Shown here piece by piece: positions 58,915 through 64,000 of a DNA stretch of 64,000 bases. The number at the start of each line of letters is the position of its first letter. Positions within the stretch are counted from its first letter, which is position 1. Below the pieces are notes generated by a model, which was not told the origin of the DNA, did no database searches, and was given only the letters and a program-made list of their open reading frames with translations. The DNA is taken from contig CM029387.1 in the NCBI GenBank assembly GCA_017165825.1, forward strand, positions 10,874,535 through 10,938,534. Direction: 5' to 3'. The stretch comes from Hepsetus odoe. Its lineage: Eukaryota; Chordata; Actinopteri; Characiformes; Hepsetidae. The position numbers were made by a program, and so were the translations under genes.

Positions 58915-59415
58915 TTTTTATACTGCAGACCCCTCTCTACCATTAATTAAAATTTTTTTTTGCATTAAAAAGCCAAACCTTTTTAAAGCATTTTTATCTC
59001 AAAACTATTTTTATGTATCAGACATCAGGCAGCTTTCTTGTGACATCTGTCATCTGGGCCCATCACCACTGTGACAGTAACTCAATGAAAAAATATTTTA
59101 AATCAGTTATCACGGAGTTTGACCAAAGTAGAAATGTTCAAAAGTGCTCATTTCTAGATAATGACATAATTTGTCTAAATAGGTGTTATCTAAGCAACAT
59201 CTGTGATGTTTATCATTTATTTGTTTGGTTTCTGATTTAACATTGATCAGGAGGAGGCAATAAATAGGACTCTGGATAAAGCCTTGGAGGCAGCTCTTCT
59301 GATGAAGCAGACTACAGACCGCATGGCTAGAACTCTATCCACTGATCTGGCCAAGGCCGGGATCTACAAGAAGTTACAAGGTCTTCATTCACATAGCAAC
59401 TTGGATCAGCCCTAG
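39103..59415 (+). CDS. aknad1: aknad1, AKNA domain-containing protein 1, complete
   Basis: AKNA-family protein; family members have been linked to DNA binding and to centrosomal microtubule organisation, so the role here is by family only. Coding exons: 39103-39367, 40002-40586, 41509-42140, 44136-44192, 44756-44879, 45280-45392, 45755-45814, 46088-46221, 46749-46920, 47782-47915, 49018-49155, 49594-49642, 54137-54234, 55623-55849, 55994-56120, 56604-56786, 57249-57295, 57416-57676, 58048-58153, 58267-58435 and 59251-59415. The phases chain without a break over 3846 nt (1281 residues). Key blocks are VEYNRLLAKYSEDEYLINQ (495-513), a helical region (NELTGIINQFMEKVEEFK to QLGMQLEDIKEQID), a proline/cysteine segment with RGRP at 1217-1220, and a C-terminal helix (LDKALEAALLMKQTTDRMAR). 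Placement head to head with gpsm2 supports aknad1 over the paralogue akna. One donor is GC. Confidence 0.88.
40002..40586 (+). CDS. aknad1: aknad1 coding exon 2
   Basis: 585 nt after ACTCAG, donor GTACGG. Acidic, Ser-rich and low in predicted structure (NTSDEDQEELPYDGELNNH). Contains the block LLRHFFQDELHNCSRLIEAE, which looks conserved in the family. Confidence 0.85.
40764..41318. mobile_element. Long-inverted-repeat Tc1-type element (MITE-like), copy 2, both arms
   Basis: The left arm (about 40764-40964) and right arm (about 41121-41318) are near-complementary over roughly 200 bp, each with GTGCAAAAG and TTAGGCAGGT at the outer end. The centre is about 150 bp. It lies in an aknad1 intron and could fold into a long hairpin. 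Confidence 0.85.
41509..42140 (+). CDS. aknad1: aknad1 coding exon 3
   Basis: 632 nt after CTTTTAG, donor GTAAAC. Contains TPDLFKVDVQRARFSWERTR, then VHYPLPDFSKVAPKVKIPK, short motifs characteristic of AKNA-family proteins, and ends KQSKLDELLQ. Confidence 0.9.
42321..42569 (+). repeat. 125-bp tandem duplication at a Tc1-like element end
   Basis: Bases 42321-42445 are repeated almost exactly as 42446-42570. The unit carries the motif GGTGTGCATAATTATTAGGC (second copy has one change) and ends at CAAAATGGGCCAA, where the transposase start lies. Confidence 0.9.
42446..42800 (+). mobile_element. Tc1-like transposase N-terminal fragment
   Basis: Starts MGQKRDKTDSEKFKIVKSLS then EGCSTLEIAKILG, the DNA-binding half of a Tc1-family transposase, and later SAKDLRRIKHEAT. 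It is deleted in the middle and has no catalytic domain. Confidence 0.82.
42893..43138 (+). mobile_element. SINE (family C)
   Basis: Family C body (GCTGGCGACCTGTCCAGGGT). The head is altered at its start. Flanked by similar AAAATTTAATCTG/AAAATTAATCTG sequences. Confidence 0.83.
43150..43872 (+). mobile_element. RTE-type LINE reverse-transcriptase fragment
   Basis: Contains MFALRALMEKYREGRKELHC, LHQGSALSPFLFAIVMDTLM and the catalytic FADDIVICSES. Frame breaks occur near 43380 and 43678. A dead, truncated copy in an aknad1 intron, not a host gene. Confidence 0.88.
44136..44192 (+). CDS. aknad1: aknad1 coding exon 4 (core AKNA motif)
   Basis: 57 nt giving VEYNRLLAKYSEDEYLINQ, which matches the xKYAEAExxI-like core of the AKNA domain. 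Acceptor TTTCAG, donor GTGAGA. The frame runs on past the donor, but continuation in the next exon is in phase only if this donor is used. Confidence 0.85.
44756..44879 (+). CDS. aknad1: aknad1 coding exon 5 (GC donor)
   Basis: After CCAACAG, encodes MQASRQGLASMHWRETVDVL and following residues. It ends at AAG|GCAAGT, the textbook GC-AG donor form. Using it gives phase 1, which the next exon requires. Confidence 0.78.
45280..45392 (+). CDS. aknad1: aknad1 coding exon 6
   Basis: After ATGTAG, encodes EKRDAEWGNGQQSLTEGQRL and TNELTGIINQFMEK. Helical and charged. Donor GTAAAT, phase 0. Confidence 0.88.
45755..45814 (+). CDS. aknad1: aknad1 coding exon 7
   Basis: 60 nt giving VEEFKRSISNKSLNFEEQQN, continuing the helix of the previous exon. 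Acceptor CATAG, donor GTAATA. Confidence 0.85.
46088..46221 (+). CDS. aknad1: aknad1 coding exon 8
   Basis: Encodes MFESMKEAQDQLERKYMSKK and EEHRLLEMQNYMGIDRNPGQ, a strongly family-like coiled region. Donor GTAGGA, phase 2. Confidence 0.9.
46324..46562 (+). mobile_element. SINE (family B)
   Basis: Head GGCAGCGGTGGCCTAGCG, B box GGGTTCGAATCCC, and the TTTCACTGTGTACTGTG 3' part shared with 4858-5103. Confidence 0.8.
46749..46920 (+). CDS. aknad1: aknad1 coding exon 9
   Basis: Encodes RQVEGEIFQLGMQLEDIKEQ, then a Ser/Pro-rich tail ending LHE. Acceptor TTGAAG, donor GTGACA. Reading on past the donor gives a stop about 30 nt later. Confidence 0.8.
47782..47915 (+). CDS. aknad1: aknad1 coding exon 10
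   Basis: The frame fitting both neighbours is EQVFSFPTSSQSTCEKKDSF and on to KSFRL, with donor GTATGT (phase 2). A second frame is also open here and even has an upstream ATG, but it meets a stop in the next exon. Confidence 0.72.
49018..49155 (+). CDS. aknad1: aknad1 coding exon 11
   Basis: After TTCCAG, encodes SSQTSHLSREDEEGSLSIPG and EEDEYNVFLAQLIEPASPNH. An internal CCAG|GTGAGG could act as an alternative donor. Confidence 0.8.
49594..49642 (+). CDS. aknad1: aknad1 coding exon 12
   Basis: 49 nt giving RPDALPKNSSEHASKSQ. Acceptor TTGAAAG, donor GTAACA, ends in phase 0 before a 4.5-kb transposon-filled intron. Confidence 0.72.
49967..50050. repeat. (GT)n microsatellite
   Basis: About 40 GT units in an aknad1 intron. 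Confidence 0.97.
51942..53193 (-). mobile_element. CR1/L2-like LINE 3' fragment with 7-bp target duplication
   Basis: Flanked by AATATAT at 51935-51941 and 53194-53200, inside the Tc1 copy. Encodes the end of a reverse-transcriptase ORF: VEEYKYLGVHINNKLDWSTN, LYKKGLSRLHLLRRLRSFGV and ERYRRSFLPAAIRL, with a frameshift near 52700. The 3' end carries a (TCTAC)-type tail. Assignment to CR1/L2 is by sequence style. Confidence 0.8.
52150..52234. repeat. (TATC)n microsatellite
   Basis: About 21 TATC units followed by TA repeats, inside the LINE 3' region. Confidence 0.97.
53216..53575 (+). mobile_element. RTE-type LINE 5' fragment
   Basis: Begins with the common GTCAGGAAGGGCATCCAG leader and runs into the endonuclease start (VGTLNVGSMTEQGR, then ADMMERRKVDG), with a stop in between. 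It abuts a duplicated piece of Tc1. Confidence 0.8.
53576..53668. repeat. Duplicate of part of the neighbouring Tc1 element
   Basis: Closely matches 51672-51774 (AATTGATAATGAC, AACGAAGGAATTGCCCACA, AAAGAGGGTGGCACA) with a small deletion, same orientation. It sits between the 5' and 3' parts of the RTE LINE. Confidence 0.8.
53669..53850 (+). mobile_element. RTE-type LINE 3' end
   Basis: Reads LPGKRKRGRPQRMFMDVVRE DMH-like and ends TGGCAACCCCTAAACAGGAG plus AGCCGAAAAA, the family's standard 3' terminus. Confidence 0.8.
54137..54234 (+). CDS. aknad1: aknad1 coding exon 13
   Basis: After TTGGCAG, encodes LERFVSPETDSGFGTSDLSY, a conserved-looking Ser/acidic block. Donor GTAAAA, phase 2. Confidence 0.85.
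54434..54655. mobile_element. Long-inverted-repeat Tc1-type element, left arm only
   Basis: Only the left arm of the same family, ending near CTTGCACACAGTTTTTGAAG. Lies in an aknad1 intron. Confidence 0.75.
54900..55430 (-). mobile_element. Degenerate non-LTR element fragment
   Basis: In reverse the text resembles the C-terminus of a fish non-LTR ORF (AWECLGITPKELVAG). Phrases such as GATCCCGAGGCACTCCCAGG are typical. Too decayed to assign a family. Confidence 0.55.
55623..55849 (+). CDS. aknad1: aknad1 coding exon 14
   Basis: After CTGTCAG, encodes SSPSDVGGVISTSTSDNEAS and a polar tail to MYNKG. Donor GTAAGC, phase 1. Confidence 0.84.
55994..56120 (+). CDS. aknad1: aknad1 coding exon 15
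   Basis: After ACACTAG, encodes ETAPLYSTQLQEPSQEEQLL to HVSCSCP. Donor GTGAGC, phase 2. Confidence 0.8.
56604..56786 (+). CDS. aknad1: aknad1 coding exon 16 (helical AKNA block)
   Basis: After TTTAG, encodes NSEAIRALQYEVSCLKISLE and ESLAHLPHLSMQMEHL, a helical segment, then basic residues. Donor GTAACA. Confidence 0.87.
57249..57295 (+). CDS. aknad1: aknad1 coding exon 17
   Basis: Encodes RSPSKRSLHDLRYSST. The acceptor is ATCCCAG; the nearer AG (CCTTAG, 57231) would bring in an in-frame TGA. Donor GTGAGT, phase 1. Confidence 0.72.
57416..57676 (+). CDS. aknad1: aknad1 coding exon 18
   Basis: After CTCAACAG, encodes ASLESLFQDMSHNNHHKSSA and a polar stretch ending VRRRSG. Donor GTGAGG, phase 1. 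Confidence 0.83.
57984..58003. repeat. (TA)n short repeat
   Basis: About ten TA units in an aknad1 intron. Confidence 0.85.
58048..58153 (+). CDS. aknad1: aknad1 coding exon 19
   Basis: After CTACAG, encodes GENYCLMDRHLPLPPHPLHK and QTNYGSCNSLPPG. Donor GTAATC, phase 2. Confidence 0.82.
58267..58435 (+). CDS. aknad1: aknad1 coding exon 20 (AT-hook-like segment)
   Basis: Acceptor TCTTAG. Encodes VWDERSESEVPSRRRSTQSD, FLRTSPPPCSPCRT and RGRPRRQRVSK. RGRP is the AT-hook core, fitting the AT-hook noted for AKNA. Donor GTCAGC. The nearer AAG acceptor would put the exon out of frame. Confidence 0.83.
58870..58919. repeat. (TA)n followed by poly-T
   Basis: About 18 TA units followed by 13 T, in the last aknad1 intron. 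Confidence 0.92.
59251..59415 (+). CDS. aknad1: aknad1 last coding exon
   Basis: After TGATCAG, encodes EEAINRTLDKALEAALLMKQ and TTDRMARTLSTDLAKAGIY, ending LDQP and TAG. This helix is a strong AKNA-family C-terminal block. Confidence 0.88.
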   Translation, partial: EEAINRTLDKALEAALLMKQTTDRMARTLSTDLAKAGIYKKLQGLHSHSNLDQP

Positions 59416-59605
59416 ATGTGGTTTCTGTCACACTCTTTATTAAGTTAATCTTCTCTGTAAACCTTCAGAATCTTTTATGAAGATATAACATAACTTTATT
59501 AAAACTATGTGAATTTTGTATGGAAGTTTATGGAAACAAATTGTTTTTTCTAAATGATTATGTAAGTTTGTGAGATTTCATATAGAGCTGACAGATTAAT
59601 TTGGA

Positions 59606-59611
59606 AATAAA
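59606..59611 (+). terminator. aknad1 polyadenylation signal (AATAAA)
   Basis: AATAAA about 190 nt after the stop codon; a second lies at 59677-59682. Either would give a short 3' UTR. Confidence 0.55.
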
Positions 59612-60249
59612 TCATTTCTAGGGATAGAAAGTGTCTTTCCTTTTCTCATCTTATTCCCTCCACAAATGAATCTGTAAATAAAAAATGCTGTTAATAGAAG
59701 AAAACATAATCAAATACTATATACTTCTGTGTAAATTGAGATTTAGATGATAGGTCTGCCCTTTTTATGTTTGTTTTTCCTGCTCCTAAAAGGTTTAATC
59801 CAACCAATTAGCAAATGAATAAGCCATTCCGGAGTTTGAAGTGTGTGTGAGCAGATAAACCCTAAAATCCAAGGCGGGGGTGCCATTACCAGGGTTGGGA
59901 ACCTAACGAAAGTTAAACACTAGAGGGCACAATAGCTCTTCTAATTGGCCCCCAATGTATTCACATCCTCATCAATGAAGACTCATATAATTTAGTGATA
60001 GGATTATAATTTGACAATGATAACTGCATGCCAGCAAGCTCAAGATATCAAAAAAGTGTCCCCAAAAAACTGCAAAAAAAGCACAGTGTGTTCCCCTGCT
60101 GTCCACAGGTTTTCCTTTTGCTTGTTAGCTGCATTAGTGTTTTCATGGAATTATTCATTTCACTTGCAAATGCAACAGTTAAGCACAATATTACAATCAT
60201 TCCATCACTGGATTAGCCTAACACCCTCCTTCCAGCATTTTTTCATTCA

Positions 60250-61305
60250 TTGACAGTTTTACATTGACATTTGTGGGTTGACTCTTGAGGACTGACCAAA
60301 GATTTCAATGGGATTAAGGTCTGGGGAGTTTCCTGGCCATGGACCCAATGTTTCAGTGTTTTGTTCCCCGAGCTATTTAGTTATCACTTTTGCCTCAAGC
60401 TAGAAAAAACATTGTTCTTAACCAAACTGTTCTTGGGTGGTTGACAGAAGTTGATCTTGGAGGATGTTTTGGTACTATTCTTTATTCTTTTTCCGGATGC
60501 CCAAAACAATCTAAAAGGGGGTTTAACAGAGAAAATGACCTTAGCCCAGTGCTCTGCAGTCTGATACCTGTATCTTTTGCAGAATATCAGTCTGTTCCTA
60601 ATGTTTTTCATGGAGAGAAGTGGCTTCTTTGCCAACTTTCTTGACACCAGACCATCTTCCAAAAGTCTTCAGCTCGCTGTGCATGCAGATGCACTCACAC
60701 CTGCCTGCTGCCATTCCTGAGCAAGCTCTGCACTCGAGCTGCCCTAATCCTGCAAGTGAATCAACTTTAGGAGACAGTCTTGCTAGACTTTCTTAGGCAC
60801 CCTGAAGCGGTTTTCACAACAATTCAACCTCTCTCCTTGACGTTCTTGATAATCTAATAAATGGTTGATTTATGTGCAATCTTACTAGCAGCAATCTTCT
60901 TGCTTGTGAAGCCCTTGTTGTGCAAAACAATGATGATTGCATGTGTTTCCTTGGAGGTAATCATGATTAACAGAGGAAGAACAATTATTTCAAACATTAA
61001 TTAATTAATTTAATCAGCGTGACAGAGTGATCTTCAGACTTGTCCTCCTAAACACTCTCACATGTGTTAACAAAGGGATCACTGAAATGATGTCAGCGAT
61101 GCCTTTTGTGGCAGGACTGAAATAAAGTAGAATGTTTTTTTATGGGATTGAGGTCATTTTTATGGCAAAGAGGGAAAGTAATAATTGCAATTCATCTGAT
61201 CAGTCTTCATAACATTCTGGAGTACATGGAAATAGCCATCAGAAAAATGTAAACTTCTGAAAATTAATATTTGTGTAATTCTCAAGCTTTTGGCTGTGGC
61301 TGCAT
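60250..61305 (-). mobile_element. Tc1-like transposon remnant
   Basis: Minus strand reads KKPLLSMKNIRNRLIFCKRY and AKVIFSVKPPFRLF (usual SDESPFRLF, so a catalytic acid is lost). The right terminal repeat ends near AATTCTCAAGCTTTTGGCTG. The 3' part and left end are deleted. Same general family as the 42446 fragment. Confidence 0.8.
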
Positions 61306-61335
61306 ATGTATGATTTGCTATATGGCCACAGAACA

Positions 61336-61583
61336 TCCATCCATCCATTTTCTGCCACTTGTCCCAAACGGGGTCGCGAGGGGGTGCTGGTGTCCAACCC
61401 AGCGCACACAGGGCGAGGACGGGGGACTCACCCTGGACAGGTCGCCAGCCATCGCAAGGAGGAACGGGACAGGGACGGCACCTTGCTCAAGAGTACCTCA
61501 GGGCAACCTATTGGGAAGGGGTTCGAACCCCCGACCCTCCGACCATAGGGCCAACGCCCTAACTACTAGGCCACCGCTGCCCC
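61336..61583 (-). mobile_element. SINE family C with perfect 13-bp target duplication
   Basis: Flanked by TGGCCACAGAACA at 61323-61335 and 61584-61596, just beyond the terminal repeat of the Tc1 remnant. Confidence 0.92.
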
Positions 61584-62246
61584 TGGCCACAGAACAGAGT
61601 TATTAAAACTGAAAAACTAGGGCAGATTTTTAGGGTCATGTTCCTTAAAAAAATCCTCTTATTATTATCGCTCTCTCACACAAACAACCTCTGGCTTTCT
61701 TGATTCCTTTTGCCTTTGGCTGCCTGCTTATTATTTGACACTACAGCATCACTGTACACTAGTGATCACAGTCACATGCAACTATGAACCCTATATGTGT
61801 GTGCGGGGATACTTATTGAGTTTCTAACCTTGATTCTTTCTCTGCTCTCTTTTTGTTGTTTAGTATTGTGTTTCCATCTAGTTACCCCTCTAGGGTAGCA
61901 TTATGTGTAAAAGTATTTTTCTTTAATGTTATTTTCTTTAATGGCACACACACGTATACGCATACACACACACACCTCTAGCAATGTATTCCTGAGAATT
62001 TTATGTAAACATATAATATGACACTATCCTCACAATGGCACAATCATTATAGGTATATTTTGGCAGGACTTTCTTTTTTGGACGCACATATTTCAAACCA
62101 CATTTCCACAATATACCATAGGAAAGAGACACATAATATTATTTTACTGACACCATATAACACAGAGATATGCATAGCCATGTATTTGATACTGGTTACA
62201 CTCACAGTACACCCTCTGGAAGCAAATACACAGTTTGGTCACAAAG

Positions 62247-62416
62247 GGGTGGTGGATGGTCTAGTGGTAGGTTACTTGCCTATGGACCAAATGTTCACAG
62301 GTTCACATCCCACCTCCAGCACTACCACCATTGTGTTCCAGAGCAACCCTGAATGAACCCTTCCCTGAAATTAGGGCAGGGAATTTGCTCTGGATAAGAG
62401 GCTGTAAAATGCAAAT
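62247..62416 (+). mobile_element. Truncated SINE (family A)
   Basis: Has the GGTCTAGTGGTAGG head and GCTCTGGATAAGAG tail with internal loss. Confidence 0.78.
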
Positions 62417-62644
62417 ACATGCATGCTTGTTATGGATTAATATTCATTATTTAACCTGGGGTTCCATCTGAAAAGCAAAAACTTTTTTGTGAGCATTTTC
62501 TATTCCTGCATTCTGCTTTTATATTAAAGTAACATATTACAAATTCGAAAAACTCTTTGATGTTTAAAAGCATAAATTAATTTTATGCTAAGAAAACTGA
62601 TAATGTTTGTTAATTATTGACAATTCAATAAGTTTCCAATCTTG

Positions 62645-64000
62645 CAACTTCTTCTTCTTGCTCCCATTTAGGGGTTGCCACAATGGATCATCTGTTTCCA
62701 TTTCTTCCTGTCCTCTGCATCGTCCTGCATCTTTCAAACTGACCACCATGTCCTTAAACCTTCTCTTGTCATCCTCATTTCCACTTTCCTGGCAGCTCCA
62801 TCTTCAACGTCCTCTTCCCAATATAATCCTTGTCTCTCCTCTGGACATGTCCAAAACAATGCAATCTTGCTTTTCTAACTTTGTCTCCAAAACATCTAAC
62901 CTGAGCTGTCCTTCAAATATACTAATTTCCTCCACCATTGTCACCGCTACTCCTTGCATCCTAACCACTCCACTTTCCTACTCACTTTCATTCCTCTCCT
63001 CTCTAGAGAATATCTCCTCCTCTCCAGGTTCTCCTCAAGCTTCTCCCTACTCTAGAAATCACAATATCATCAGCAAACATCATCGTCTGCTGAGATTCCT
63101 GTCTAACTAGGACTCCTGTCTAACCTGTAATCCAGCCTGTATCTTAAATGCATCTATCACTTCCACTGCAGATCTCACCACTGTTACACTGCCCTCATAC
63201 ATATCCTGAACTATTCTCACATACTTTTCTGTAACACCTGACTTCCTCATACAGAACCACAACTCCTCTCTAGGCACTCTGTCATATGCTTTCTCCAAGT
63301 CAACAAAGCCACAATGCAACTCCTTCTGACCTTCTCTGTACTTCTCCTTCAACACCCTCAGAGCAAACATTGCATCTGTAGTGCACTTTTTTTTGGCATA
63401 AAACCCTACTGCTGTTCACTAATCCTCACCTCTTTTCTTAACCTAGTTTCCACTACTCTTTTCCATTACTTCATGCTGTGGCTGATCAACTTTAACCCTC
63501 TATAGTTACTACAGCTCTGTGCAGCACCCTTATTCTTGAAGATCGGTACCAGTACACTTTGTCTCCACTCAGGCACCCTCTCACTTCCCAAGATTGTGTT
63601 AAACAATATGGTCAGAGACTCAACTACCATCTCTCTTAAACACCTCCATGCTTCCACCGGTATGTCATCTGGACCAACAGCCTCCCATTCTTCATCCTCT
63701 TCATCGCTGCCCTTCGTCTCCTTATACTCCTATCTAATTTCATTATCTCTCTGACTATCCCACTTCTTCTTTGCTTGCTTCTTCTTCTGTATACACTCCT
63801 GGACATCTGGGTTCCACCACCAAGTTTCCTTATCCTTTTTTTTCCTTCCAGATGTCACACCAAGTAGCATTTTTTTTTACTGAAGTCTTCACATAAACAT
63901 TGTGACTACAGATGCTCCTACATACAATGGCCAAACACTGCTGAAACTCAGGAAACAGCCAGGATACAGTCTTCCAGCAACACTTCTCTCAATGCTACAA
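62645..64000 (-). mobile_element. RTE-type LINE, continues beyond the right edge
   Basis: The 3' end is at the left (GCTCCCATTTAGGGGTTGCC, reversed). The minus strand encodes YREGQKELHCGFVDLEKAYD and VPREELWFCMRKSGVTEKYV, then upstream domains. A deletion removes the catalytic ADD region neighbourhood near 63100. Stops and frameshifts mark it as inactive. Confidence 0.85.

Larger units (their letters stand above)
59700..62644. other. Gene-free interval downstream of aknad1
   Basis: Apart from the listed Tc1 and SINE copies, no exon or RNA gene was recognised. A short (CA) stretch lies near 61946. Confidence 0.6.

Noticed and set aside
60384..60662. Possible active transposase
   Set aside because: A catalytic aspartate position reads as valine, the rest is truncated, and one terminal repeat is missing.

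Overview
The window reads as vertebrate nuclear DNA, almost certainly a teleost fish. It carries spliced genes with canonical GT-AG introns, low gene density, CpG-rich 5' ends and long A+T-rich introns. Its repeats are of types typical of ray-finned fish: Tc1-like transposons, tRNA-derived SINEs, RTE and CR1/L2 LINE fragments, and long (CA)n and (TATC)n microsatellites. No prokaryotic genes, CRISPR array or plasmid functions are present. The species cannot be named from this sequence alone.

Three protein-coding genes were rebuilt by hand from splice sites and reading phase. (1) zeb1 is on the minus strand. Its start codon is at 20036, intron 1 is about 15.6 kb, and five exons between 4413 and 1964 encode the acidic N-terminus and zinc fingers 1-3. 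The start of the large central exon (1662 down to base 1) carries finger 4 and a long linker. The homeodomain-like region and C-terminal fingers lie beyond the left edge. (2) gpsm2 (LGN/Pins) is on the minus strand. Its 14 coding exons run from 34899 down to 24558 and encode 668 residues: an N-terminal TPR array and four C-terminal GoLoco motifs. (3) aknad1 is on the plus strand. A noncoding first exon ends at 38517, and 21 coding exons run from 39103 to 59415, encoding 1281 residues with an AKNA-type region and a C-terminal AT-hook-like stretch.

Layout: 1-20650 holds zeb1 and its CpG-rich promoter. 20650-24557 is the zeb1/gpsm2 interval and the gpsm2 3' flank. 24558-37600 is gpsm2. 37600-38517 is a compact divergent promoter shared by gpsm2 and aknad1. 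38340-59700 is aknad1. 59700-64000 is gene-free and made largely of transposon remnants: a Tc1 copy, SINEs and an RTE LINE running off the right edge. The head-to-head gpsm2/aknad1 pair matches the arrangement known at human 1p13. zeb1 next to gpsm2 does not match human, where ZEB1 is on chromosome 10.

The genes do not form a pathway. zeb1 is a transcriptional repressor of epithelial genes, gpsm2 orients the mitotic spindle through Galpha-i and NuMA, and AKNA-family proteins are linked to DNA binding and centrosomal microtubule organisation. No new multi-gene system was found. The points most worth a second look are the expanded repeat-bearing zeb1 linker, a polypurine tract about 45 nt from a gpsm2 splice acceptor, a GC-AG intron and upstream ORFs in aknad1, and nested transposon insertions inside one aknad1 intron.
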